NCBI GenBank assembly: GCA_938074585.1
Contig: CALJEW010000110.1
Location: forward strand, 1-8,824
DNA: 8,824 bases
Direction: 5' to 3'
From: an uncultured Rhodospirillales bacterium
GTDB taxonomy: Bacteria; Pseudomonadota; Alphaproteobacteria; Rhodospirillales; Casp-alpha2
Every line of letters starts with the position of its first letter. Position 1 is the first letter of the stretch. Shown here piece by piece: positions 1 through 6,618 of this stretch. The translations under genes and the position numbers were made by a program. The notes under the pieces were generated by a model. That model did not search any database, had not been told where the DNA came from, and saw nothing but the letters and a program-made list of their open reading frames with translations.

Positions 1-488
1 CCCCACGCGCTGCATTGGGAGCTGCATTACACGCCATTGAACAAAAGGGTATACAGATTAAACAGCGCGCGCCTTGGTATAAAACTGCGCCCGTTCCCAT
101 ATCAGATCAACCTTGGTATGTGAACGGTGTGGCTGAATTAACAACAGACCGATCACCATCTGAAGTCATTACTATTTTGCTTGAGCTGGAAAACAGTTTT
201 GGTCGAGTGCGAACAGCTCAATACGCGCCGCGCATTCTTGATCTGGATTTGTTGGCCTATAAGGATAAAATTATTATCGGAGCCACCACAAAAGACCTAA
301 CCGTTCCCCATCCCAGAATGCAGGGCCGTAGCTTTGTTGTCTTACCGCTTCGTAATATAGCCCCAGATTGGTGCGATCCGGTATCTGGACGCACGATTAA
401 TGAGATTGCAAACAAGCTCCCCAAAGGTCAACAAGCATATAAAATAGCTGATGCAGAAGGGGTGTTTGGAACGGAATGGATGGTTTAA
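1..488 (+). CDS. folK: 2-amino-4-hydroxy-6-hydroxymethyldihydropteridine pyrophosphokinase (HPPK), 5'-truncated by window edge
   Basis: HPPK transfers pyrophosphate from ATP to 6-hydroxymethyl-7,8-dihydropterin in cytosolic folate synthesis. The frame is open from base 3 (first visible residues PRAALGAALHA), so the real start and the N-terminal GxNLG-type segment lie upstream; the TTG at 15 is internal. About 161 residues are visible. Family landmarks in order: the pterin-binding region with WYKTAPVP and QPWYVNGVAEL, the ELENSFGRVR segment, the signature APRILDLDLL with the two Mg-binding aspartates, then VPHPRMQGRSFVVLPL close to the C-terminus. The stop is at 486-488. The next gene, rpoZ, begins 98 nt downstream, so the two are not translationally coupled. 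That gap holds only a weak promoter-like pair (TTGCAT at 523, TATATC at 546, 17-nt spacer), too poor to call. Confidence 0.93.
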   Translation, partial: PRAALGAALHAIEQKGIQIKQRAPWYKTAPVPISDQPWYVNGVAELTTDRSPSEVITILLELENSFGRVRTAQYAPRILDLDLLAYKDKIIIGATTKDLTVPHPRMQGRSFVVLPLRNIAPDWCDPVSGRTINEIANKLPKGQQAYKIADAEGVFGTEWMV

Positions 489-586
489 GTAAAATACTTC
501 CGTGTTGTGAGTTGTATAAGCCTTGCATTTTATCAAAAAGCCTCATATATCAACGTCAATTATCTTACTCAAACTGGAGTTCGCCA

Positions 587-976
587 ATGGCTCGCGTCAC
601 CGTTGAAGATTGCGTCACGAAAGTCCCTAACCGTTTTGAACTAGTTATGATTGCTTCGCAGCGTGCTCGCGATGTATCCGCAGGTTCTTCGATCACTATC
701 GAACGCGATAACGACAAAAATCCAGTTGTTGCTCTACGCGAGATTGCTGATGGCACTATTGGTTTGGCTGAACTTAAGGAATCCTTAATCAAAGGTCTTC
801 AAAGATACGTCGAAATGGACGAACCTGGAGACGACGAAATGGACCTTTTGGCAATACAACAAGATCACAATGGAAACGGCGAGCCCGTTATGGTCATAGA
901 GACCGCTTCTCAATTAGAAGGGAAACTGGCTCCTGATGCATTTGGTGACGTTATTATTGCTGATAAAAATGACTAA
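587..976 (+). CDS. rpoZ: DNA-directed RNA polymerase omega subunit
   Basis: Omega binds the beta' subunit, aids assembly of RNA polymerase and, in bacteria studied in detail, forms part of a ppGpp binding site. The 129-residue protein opens with MARVTVEDCVTKVPNRFELV, the classic omega N-terminus, followed by the conserved IASQRARDVSAG segment and the NPVVALREIADG stretch (about residues 46-57). The C-terminal half is acidic (EMDEPGDDEMD) and variable, as is usual in alphaproteobacterial omegas, which are longer than the roughly 90-residue enterobacterial protein. I chose ATG 587 because homology begins exactly there and a CTGGAG Shine-Dalgarno sits at 574-579. The frame is open further upstream to an ATG at 476 inside folK, but those residues do not resemble the family. 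The gene is followed by a terminator-like hairpin and then rsh, which makes ppGpp. Confidence 0.97.
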   Translation: MARVTVEDCVTKVPNRFELVMIASQRARDVSAGSSITIERDNDKNPVVALREIADGTIGLAELKESLIKGLQRYVEMDEPGDDEMDLLAIQQDHNGNGEPVMVIETASQLEGKLAPDAFGDVIIADKND

Positions 977-996
977 ATCGTCAAATACAAATTAAT

Positions 997-1040
997 AAAA
1001 CGGCCCGGGTTGAGAAATCTTCCCCGCCATTTTTGTTTTT
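997..1040 (+). terminator. Candidate intrinsic terminator between rpoZ and rsh
   Basis: Twenty bases after the rpoZ stop an imperfect hairpin can form. The left arm is AAAACGGC plus GGG (997-1009), and the right arm is CCC plus GCCATTTT (1023-1033). One C-A mismatch and two unpaired C bases interrupt it. The right arm runs into TTTTTGTTTTT (1030-1040), the expected U-rich tail. The stem is imperfect, so termination may be partial. The rest of the 114-nt gap is the rsh leader. Confidence 0.5.
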
Positions 1041-1080
1041 GCTGGTTGAAACCTCCTATAGGGTTGTAGACTCTCTTTTT

Positions 1081-1085
1081 AGGAG
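1081..1085 (+). promoter_or_regulatory. Shine-Dalgarno of rsh
   Basis: AGGAG lies 5 nt before ATG 1091 and fixes the rsh start. The complementary sequence CTCCTA at 1053-1058 could pair with TAGGAG at 1080-1085 (6 bp, 21-nt loop), which would mask the site. Confidence 0.8.
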
Positions 1086-1090
1086 ATTTA

Positions 1091-3247
1091 ATGATACGTC
1101 AATTTCAACTTGTCGAAGCCGTACGGGCGTACGATCCAAACGTAAACGAAGATAGACTAAACCGTGCTTACGTCTTTGCAATGAAAGCGCACGGCAAGCA
1201 GACGCGTGCTTCTGGCGACCCCTATTTTTCACACCCGCTAGAAGTTGCTGGAATTTTGACTGAATATAAAGTTGATTCAGCCACAATCATGACCGCATTG
1301 CTGCACGACACAATCGAAGATACGAATGCGACATTTCAAGAGATTACAGACATTTGTGGAGAAGAGGTTGCAAAATTAGTTGATGGTGTAACAAAACTTA
1401 CCCGTATTGAGTTTCAATCAGATCAGGCAAAACAAGCCGAGAACTTCCGAAAACTTGTGCTCGCAATGTCCCAAGACATCCGGGTATTGCTAGTTAAATT
1501 AGCAGACCGTTTGCACAACATGCGAACCCTGAATTTTATTGCAAAGCCAGAAAAGCGCCACCGCATAGCGACCGAAACCATGGATATCTTCGCCCCGTTA
1601 GCCGAGCGTATTGGTATGCAAGAGCTAAAAGCGGAACTGGAAGATTTGGCCTTTGCCGAATTGAACCCAAAAGCCCGCAGGTCGATCACGCGTCGATTAG
1701 AATTCTTGCGGGAACGCGGTGAAGACCTTGTTGAAAAAGTCATTATTGAACTAAAACTAGTTTTAGCCGGTAACGGTATCAGCGTTGAAATCAGCGGTCG
1801 CGAAAAAACACCATATTCAATTTGGCGCAAAATGCAAACAAACGAAGTTGGATTTGAACAGTTATCTGACATTATGGCGTTTCGGGTCGTTGTCTCTAAT
1901 TTAGAGGATTGTTATAAAACACTTGGCGTTGCACACAGGAGGTACCCCGTTGTTCCTATGCGGTTCAAAGACTATATTTCAACGCCAAAACAAAACGGCT
2001 ACCAATCCATTCATACAGGTGTTTTTGGCCCTGAACGTCAACGAATTGAACTTCAAATTCGCACATCAGATATGCATGCAATTGCAGAATCTGGCGTTGC
2101 GGCGCATTGGAATTACAAACATGGCGAAGCGTCAAAAGACGGTAAACAATACCGCTGGCTGCGCGAACTTCTTGATATTTTGGAACACACCGATGGCCCC
2201 GAAGAATTTTTAGAGCACACCAAACTTGAAATGTTTCAAGATCAAGTGTTCTGTTTTACCCCCCGTGGTGATTTAATAAACATGCCAACAGGGGCAACGC
2301 CGGTCGATTTTGCCTACGCTGTTCACTCGGAAGTTGGCGACAGATGTGTGGGGGCTAAAATTAATGGACGCATGATGCCCTTAAGAAGTCAGCTCAGAAA
2401 CGGTGATCAGGTTGAAATCGTTACTTCAAAAGCGCAAACACCATCACCAACATGGGAACGCTTTGTTGTTTCTGGAAAGGCTAGGGCGCGCATACGTCGT
2501 TTCGTTCGTATTCAAGAACGCGAACAGTATGAAAAACTAGGTCGTTCGATCTTGCGCCGCTCCTTTAAGGATGAAGACTATGAAGTATCAGACAAAGGCT
2601 TAGCCGGCGTTTTAAAAATATTTCAAAAGCCTAGTGTCGAAGATTTATGTGCGCAAGTGGGATCTGGACATATTGGCGGGCGTGACGTTTTAGAAGCCGT
2701 CTATCCGGGCGTAAAGAAAAAACCTGAAGCACCAGATGAAAAAAACATTGTTCCGATCAGTAACGCCCACTCTAGTTCAAGAAAAAGCCATGACGAAGCG
2801 GTTTCCATTCGTGGGTTAATCCCTGGAATGGCGATGCACTTAGCCAGTTGCTGTCATCCGCTACCCGGCGACCGCATCGTCGGTATTGTGACAACCGGGC
2901 GCGGTGTGACCATCCACACCATTGATTGCGAACAACTAAAAATCTATCACGATCAACCAGAACGTTGGATGGATATATCTTGGGGCGATTCAGCCTATAC
3001 ACAGCAAAACCAAGTAGGCCGGGTTTTCCTATCCGTTGCCAACGTGCCTGGAGCACTTGGCGATTTATCAATGGTTATTGCAAAGAATAACGGCAATATA
3101 TCGAACTTAAAAATAACCAACCGCGCTGGTGATTTTTATGATTTATTGATCGATATTGAGGTTCAAAATGTCAAACATTTAACTGAAGTTATTGCGGCAC
3201 TGCGTGCCAGCCCAATGACCAATACGGTTGATCGTTCTCGGGGTTGA
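1091..3247 (+). CDS. rsh: Bifunctional (p)ppGpp synthetase/hydrolase, RelA/SpoT homologue (Rsh)
   Basis: Cytosolic master enzyme of the stringent response: it makes (p)ppGpp from ATP and GDP/GTP and also hydrolyses it. At 718 residues it has full RSH length. The HD hydrolase domain (about 20-150) keeps R39, H48, H72-D73, E76-D77, D139 and N143 (LADRLHNMRT), so hydrolysis should be active. The synthetase domain (about 225-345) keeps GREKTPYSIWRKM (236-248), D260, Y304-Q305 and E320. It carries the RFKD motif at 291-294, the RxKD form of bifunctional enzymes rather than the ExDD form of RelA-only synthetases. A TGS domain follows (about 385-446, with H412), then a conserved-cysteine region (C587-C588-H589, C613) and a C-terminal ACT domain (about 645-718). 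AGGAG sits 5 nt before the ATG. A 72-nt gap without an obvious terminator leads to the DUF2062 gene, so readthrough is possible. This is probably the housekeeping Rsh of the cell. Confidence 0.98.
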   Translation: MIRQFQLVEAVRAYDPNVNEDRLNRAYVFAMKAHGKQTRASGDPYFSHPLEVAGILTEYKVDSATIMTALLHDTIEDTNATFQEITDICGEEVAKLVDGVTKLTRIEFQSDQAKQAENFRKLVLAMSQDIRVLLVKLADRLHNMRTLNFIAKPEKRHRIATETMDIFAPLAERIGMQELKAELEDLAFAELNPKARRSITRRLEFLRERGEDLVEKVIIELKLVLAGNGISVEISGREKTPYSIWRKMQTNEVGFEQLSDIMAFRVVVSNLEDCYKTLGVAHRRYPVVPMRFKDYISTPKQNGYQSIHTGVFGPERQRIELQIRTSDMHAIAESGVAAHWNYKHGEASKDGKQYRWLRELLDILEHTDGPEEFLEHTKLEMFQDQVFCFTPRGDLINMPTGATPVDFAYAVHSEVGDRCVGAKINGRMMPLRSQLRNGDQVEIVTSKAQTPSPTWERFVVSGKARARIRRFVRIQEREQYEKLGRSILRRSFKDEDYEVSDKGLAGVLKIFQKPSVEDLCAQVGSGHIGGRDVLEAVYPGVKKKPEAPDEKNIVPISNAHSSSRKSHDEAVSIRGLIPGMAMHLASCCHPLPGDRIVGIVTTGRGVTIHTIDCEQLKIYHDQPERWMDISWGDSAYTQQNQVGRVFLSVANVPGALGDLSMVIAKNNGNISNLKITNRAGDFYDLLIDIEVQNVKHLTEVIAALRASPMTNTVDRSRG

Positions 3248-3319
3248 AAAGACAAACAAAAGTCGCCATCTCTCTGACTAATAAGAAGCACAAAATATCC
3301 AAGGTAGTAAGAGAAATTA

Positions 3320-3913
3320 ATGTTTAACCGTCGAAATAAGTTAAGTTTTGGATCAAAGATTTCTGGGATTTTATGGCCCGCCGCTGGTTTCCGAAGGGCG
3401 GGTAGGTACTTACTTCATCGATTGTCGCGTTTGCCCGGAACACCTTATGCACTGGCTGGTGGTTTTGCTTGTGGTGCAGCAGCTTCCTTCACACCCTTCG
3501 TTGGATTTCATTTTATTCTAGCCGCCCTAATCGCATGGGTCACCCGCGCAAATATTTTGGCATCTGCAATTGGAACCGCCGTTGGAAACCCATGGACGTT
3601 ACCTTTCATATGGATGTGGATCCATAGCTTGGGCAATTGGATGGGGGTTAGCAGCTCTGGAATCAATGTGACTGAGCTGAATTTTCCACAGTTATTTGGA
3701 CAACTGACAGAGGCTTTACTTAACGGGAATTTTTCATCGGTTATTGATATTGCAGGACCTGTATTATGGCCTATGTTTGTAGGTGGAATACCGTCTGCGA
3801 TTATGGTTTGGATCCTTTTTTACTTTCCATTAAGAAAAATTGTGGAAAGCTACCAACGAGGACGGATAGAGCGCCGAAGGTGCAAGGAAACCCCTCCTTT
3901 AGGAGATATATAA
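3320..3913 (+). CDS. DUF2062 family integral membrane protein
   Basis: A 197-residue protein matching the DUF2062 family by its two signatures: SFTPFVGFHF (56-65) and GTAVGNPWTLPFIW (85-98). The N-terminus is basic (RRNK, then FRRAGRYLLHRLSRLPG at 24-40) and probably cytoplasmic. Hydrophobic stretches at about 43-74, 78-105 and 145-172 predict three or four membrane segments. The tail is strongly basic (RGRIERRR, 180-187). No catalytic motif is visible and the family has no firmly established function. The start at ATG 3320 has a weak AAGAG at 3309-3313. Its stop TAA shares one base with the pdxJ ATG (TAATG), so it is translationally coupled to pdxJ. A member of this family between rsh and pdxJ is, as I recall, a recurring alphaproteobacterial arrangement, which hints at a housekeeping envelope role; that is inference only. 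Confidence 0.9.
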   Translation: MFNRRNKLSFGSKISGILWPAAGFRRAGRYLLHRLSRLPGTPYALAGGFACGAAASFTPFVGFHFILAALIAWVTRANILASAIGTAVGNPWTLPFIWMWIHSLGNWMGVSSSGINVTELNFPQLFGQLTEALLNGNFSSVIDIAGPVLWPMFVGGIPSAIMVWILFYFPLRKIVESYQRGRIERRRCKETPPLGDI

Positions 3914-4656
3914 TGGATAATTTTTTACGATTAGGCGTCAATATTGATCACGTTGCAACAATCAGGAATGCCCGTGGTGGGGATCACCCTAATCCCGTAC
4001 GTGCAGCAAAAATGGCTGAAAAATTTGGTGCTGATGTAATTACAGCCCATCTTCGTGAAGACAGGCGCCATATTTCTGATTTAGATATAGAGCGATTAAT
4101 AGAAGGCATAAACGTGCCGTTAAATCTTGAAATGGCGGCAACTGACGAAATGTTAGATATCGCCCTGCGCCATAAGCCCCATGCCGCCTGTATTGTGCCT
4201 GAAAAGCGCGAAGAGCAAACAACGGAAGGTGGGTTGGATGTGGCCGGGGGAGGAAATCACCTCAAACCATATGTCGATCGCTTATCCGACTCAGGAATTC
4301 GCGTCTCAATGTTCATAGAACCCGATTTAGCACAATTGGATGCTGCTCAAAAGCTTGGCGCCCCGGTTGTTGAATTACACGTCGGGGCATACTGTGATTC
4401 CAGACAAGTGACCCGCACGCGCGAGCTGGAAAAGATAGAAAAAGCCGTATTACATGCCTATGATTTAGGGCTTGAATGCCACGCGGGGCACGGCTTGACT
4501 TATGATACAGTTGGTCCTGTTGCTGCAATGGGGACCATTGCCGAATTAAACATAGGGCATTTTTTGATTGGTGAAGCCATTTTTGGTGGCCTCGAAAGCG
4601 CCATGATGCGAATGCGTGCCGCCATGGACAATGCCCGCTCAAAGGCTTCGGCATGA
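3913..4656 (+). CDS. pdxJ: Pyridoxine 5'-phosphate synthase PdxJ
   Basis: PdxJ condenses 1-deoxy-D-xylulose 5-phosphate with 3-amino-1-hydroxyacetone 1-phosphate to form pyridoxine 5'-phosphate, the ring-closing step of DXP-dependent vitamin B6 synthesis. The 247-residue TIM barrel matches the family length (E. coli 243). It opens with LRLGVNIDHVATIRNARGG, followed by ITAHLREDRRHI with the catalytic His46, NLEMA with Glu73, VVELHVGAY with Glu154, and AGHGLTYDTV with His193. GHFLIGEAIFGGL near the end is the phosphate-binding region. I chose ATG 3913, not upstream in-frame codons inside the DUF2062 gene, because homology begins there and AGGAG (3901-3905) sits 7 nt before it. The stop overlaps the acpS start as ATGA. 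The 3-amino-1-hydroxyacetone phosphate arm (PdxA and others) is not in this window. Confidence 0.98.
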   Translation: MDNFLRLGVNIDHVATIRNARGGDHPNPVRAAKMAEKFGADVITAHLREDRRHISDLDIERLIEGINVPLNLEMAATDEMLDIALRHKPHAACIVPEKREEQTTEGGLDVAGGGNHLKPYVDRLSDSGIRVSMFIEPDLAQLDAAQKLGAPVVELHVGAYCDSRQVTRTRELEKIEKAVLHAYDLGLECHAGHGLTYDTVGPVAAMGTIAELNIGHFLIGEAIFGGLESAMMRMRAAMDNARSKASA

Positions 4657-5090
4657 TTCTAGGGATCGGCACGGATTTATGCGATATTAGACGCATTGAA
4701 AAAACACTACAGAAATTTGGTGAACGTTTTAAACAGCGGCTTTATTCTGATTATGAACAGGCGAAAGCAGAACGCAGGGAAAACCCAGCAAGTTCATATG
4801 CCCAGAGTTTTGCCGCCAAAGAAGCTTGCTCTAAGGCTTTGGGTACCGGATTCCGCCTAGGCGTTTTTTGGCGTGACATGGTGGTTTTAAATTTACCGAC
4901 AGGGCAGCCTTATATAGAAATAACAGGCGGGGCGCTAAAACGGTTAAATTCACTTACTCCCGACGGCATGGAAGCCCGTGTTGACGTATCACAAACTGAT
5001 GAGTACCCAATGGCACATGCGATGGTGATTATCTCGGCAATTCCTAAGGTTTCTGGGTCTCACCTTGATCCAAAGGTGCAAACCCATTAA
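4653..5090 (+). CDS. acpS: Holo-[acyl-carrier-protein] synthase AcpS
   Basis: AcpS moves the 4'-phosphopantetheine arm from coenzyme A to the conserved serine of acyl carrier protein, switching on fatty acid synthesis. At 145 residues it is slightly longer than the usual 120-140. The N-terminus MILGIGTDLCDIRRIE carries the Mg-binding Asp8, and FAAKEACSKALGTG holds the second metal ligand Glu57. A basic strand with several Arg/Lys (ERFKQRLYSD, 24-33) fits the ACP-contacting surface. The ATG overlaps the pdxJ stop (ATGA), implying coupled translation. The last dozen or so residues go beyond the conserved domain, and the DNA encoding them forms part of a foldable segment described separately. 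A 47-nt gap leads to lepB. Confidence 0.97.
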   Translation: MILGIGTDLCDIRRIEKTLQKFGERFKQRLYSDYEQAKAERRENPASSYAQSFAAKEACSKALGTGFRLGVFWRDMVVLNLPTGQPYIEITGGALKRLNSLTPDGMEARVDVSQTDEYPMAHAMVIISAIPKVSGSHLDPKVQTH

Positions 5091-5115
5091 CACTCTGTCA
5101 ACTTTTTCAACCTTA
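5045..5115 (+). other. Potential RNA fold spanning the acpS stop and the acpS-lepB gap
   Basis: An inner hairpin pairs TGGGT (5054-5058) with ACCCA (5082-5086) and CACCTT (5061-5066) with AAGGTG (5073-5078) around a 6-nt loop, with a small internal bulge. An outer 7-bp arm pairs TAAGGTT (5045-5051) with AACCTTA (5109-5115). The acpS stop lies inside. A T5 run (5103-5107) sits 16 nt after the inner stem, too far for a standard terminator. An mRNA-processing or stabilising role, or chance, is possible. Confidence 0.35.
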
Positions 5116-5137
5116 CCAATTTTATAAAGTATCTTTA

Positions 5138-5875
5138 ATGACAAACGACAATTCTGGCGGATTCTTTGATACGTTAAAAACCATTGTTTATGCAGTCGTC
5201 ATTGCATTGGGTGTCCGAACCGTAGCCTACGAGCCCTTTAACATTCCGTCAGGCTCAATGTTCCCGACCCTTCTGATTGGCGACTACTTGTTTGTTTCTA
5301 AATTTTCATACGGCTACAGCAAACACTCGTTGGTTATGAGCTTACCTCTTATTCGAGGCCGTATATTCGAAACCGTTCCGGAACGTGGTGATGTTGCGGT
5401 GTTTAAAAAGCCAACCGATAACACAACTGATTACATCAAACGCATTGTAGGCTTGCCCGGTGACACGTTGCAGGTTGTTAAGGGCATTTTACATATCAAT
5501 GGAAAAGCTGTTGGGCGCGAGCGGGCTGGAGTGCATATAACCAAAGACAGTTGGGGAAATCGTCACGAAATCAAACGCTACATTGAGACCCTTCCAAATG
5601 GTAAAAAGCACTACATTTTAGAAGAATCCGATAGCGACTTTATGGACAACACCCCTGTATATACGGTTCCAGCCGGGCATGTGTTTGGCATGGGCGATAA
5701 TCGCGATCATTCCCAAGATAGCCGTTTTTTAAATGAGGTTGGCTTCATACCTATGGTAAACTTAGTCGGTAAAGCGGAGTTTCTATTCTTTTCTATCGAC
5801 GATGCAGCTCCTTGGGAGTTTTGGAAATGGGGCTCATCAATTCGCCTAAGCCGCTTCTTTGAGGACATTGAATGA
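5138..5875 (+). CDS. lepB: Signal peptidase I (leader peptidase)
   Basis: LepB cleaves signal peptides from Sec- and Tat-exported proteins on the outer face of the inner membrane, using a Ser-Lys dyad. The 245-residue protein has a short polar N-terminus, a single predicted membrane anchor (about residues 13-30) and a periplasmic catalytic domain. E. coli LepB has two anchors, but the single-anchor form is common in alphaproteobacteria. Box B is FNIPSGSMFPTLLIGD with the nucleophile Ser40. Box D is DYIKRIVGLPGD with the general base Lys101. Box E is GDNRDHSQDSR (186-196). ATG 5138 has no good Shine-Dalgarno (only AAAG at 5126-5129), so translation may rely on coupling to acpS or on the upstream fold. 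The stop overlaps the rnc start (ATGA). The lepB-rnc-era order is conserved widely in Proteobacteria. Confidence 0.98.
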   Translation: MTNDNSGGFFDTLKTIVYAVVIALGVRTVAYEPFNIPSGSMFPTLLIGDYLFVSKFSYGYSKHSLVMSLPLIRGRIFETVPERGDVAVFKKPTDNTTDYIKRIVGLPGDTLQVVKGILHINGKAVGRERAGVHITKDSWGNRHEIKRYIETLPNGKKHYILEESDSDFMDNTPVYTVPAGHVFGMGDNRDHSQDSRFLNEVGFIPMVNLVGKAEFLFFSIDDAAPWEFWKWGSSIRLSRFFEDIE

Positions 5876-6618
5876 CGCAAAACGGCGACACGACCCCATC
5901 AGACACAATAAACGCAAACGCCAAGGACATAGCCAAAACCCTTTCACGCTTTGAACAAAAACTCGACTACATATTTAAAGACCAGGAATTGCTGGAGCGT
6001 GCTTTAACACATTCAAGTATTGTTACTCAGCGGTATTTTTCAAATGAGCGACTTGAGTTTTTAGGCGATCGGGTTTTGGGCTTGGTTGTAGCCGATATGT
6101 TACTGGTCGAGTTTCCAAGCGAGGATGAAGGCGCTTTGGGCTATCGATTTGCGGCCCTTGCACGTCGAGAATCACTAGAGCGTATAGCAGATGCCATAGG
6201 GTTTGAGCCGTTTATTCGCCGCGAATTTGATCCCAATGAAATCAGTCCGCGTCAAAAAAGTGGGTTGTTGGCAAATGCATGTGAAGCGGTCATAGGAGCG
6301 ATCTATTTAGATGGCGGGTTTACCCCAGCGTACGAATTCATTCGCAGACATTGGTTAGGCCTGTTAAAAGAAGACCTAAGCCCTCCTAAAGACGCAAAAA
6401 CTCAACTACAAGAATTTGTTCAAGGGAAAAGCTGGCCTTTGCCGAAATACCGTACCGTAGATCAAACAGGCCCTGATCACGCACCTGAATTCACTGTTGA
6501 AGTTAGCATTGAAAAACATGCTCCAGCAAAAGGGATCGGAAGATCAAAGCGTGCAGCCGAAATTGCAGCAGCAGTCTCTCTTATGTTACTTTTAAATGGA
6601 AAGCCTAAAAATGGTTGA
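5872..6618 (+). CDS. rnc: Ribonuclease III
   Basis: RNase III cuts double-stranded RNA, releasing 16S and 23S rRNA precursors and processing some mRNAs and antisense pairs. The 248-residue protein has the endonuclease domain (about 25-168) and a C-terminal double-stranded RNA binding domain (about 174-243, ending with GRSKRAAEIAAA at 223-234). The signature NERLEFLGD is at 58-66, with E59, E62 and D66 matching E. coli E38, E41 and D45. E138 in ACEAVIGAIYLDGG matches E117. The position matching E. coli D114 is Asn135 (LLANACEA), an acidic-to-amide change at a metal ligand; see findings. An N-terminal extension of about 20 residues precedes the family's usual start. The ATG overlaps the lepB stop by 4 nt, and the stop overlaps era by 8 nt. 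Confidence 0.98.
   Translation: MTQNGDTTPSDTINANAKDIAKTLSRFEQKLDYIFKDQELLERALTHSSIVTQRYFSNERLEFLGDRVLGLVVADMLLVEFPSEDEGALGYRFAALARRESLERIADAIGFEPFIRREFDPNEISPRQKSGLLANACEAVIGAIYLDGGFTPAYEFIRRHWLGLLKEDLSPPKDAKTQLQEFVQGKSWPLPKYRTVDQTGPDHAPEFTVEVSIEKHAPAKGIGRSKRAAEIAAAVSLMLLLNGKPKNG
6598..6603 (+). promoter_or_regulatory. Shine-Dalgarno choosing the era start
   Basis: GGAAAG ends 7 nt before ATG 6611. The other in-frame ATG, at 6596, has no purine-rich stretch in the 15 bases before it and would add five residues not typical of Era. The motif lies inside the last codons of rnc. Confidence 0.6.

Noticed and set aside
487..499. Small hairpin AAGTA-AAA-TACTT at the folK stop
   Set aside because: Only 5 bp, mostly A-T, with no U-tract; too weak to call a terminator.
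476..586. Upstream extension of rpoZ to an ATG at 476
   Set aside because: The extra 37 residues are unlike omega subunits, the ATG is inside folK, and ATG 587 has both homology and a ribosome binding site.
1423..1872. Long open frame on the minus strand within rsh (149 codons)
   Set aside because: It lies wholly opposite the conserved HD and synthetase domains of rsh; its Ser/Arg-rich composition is what a shadow of this coding region gives.
4313..4696. Minus-strand open frame across the pdxJ-acpS junction (127 codons)
   Set aside because: It is antisense to two well-supported conserved genes and has no recognisable motif or ribosome binding site.
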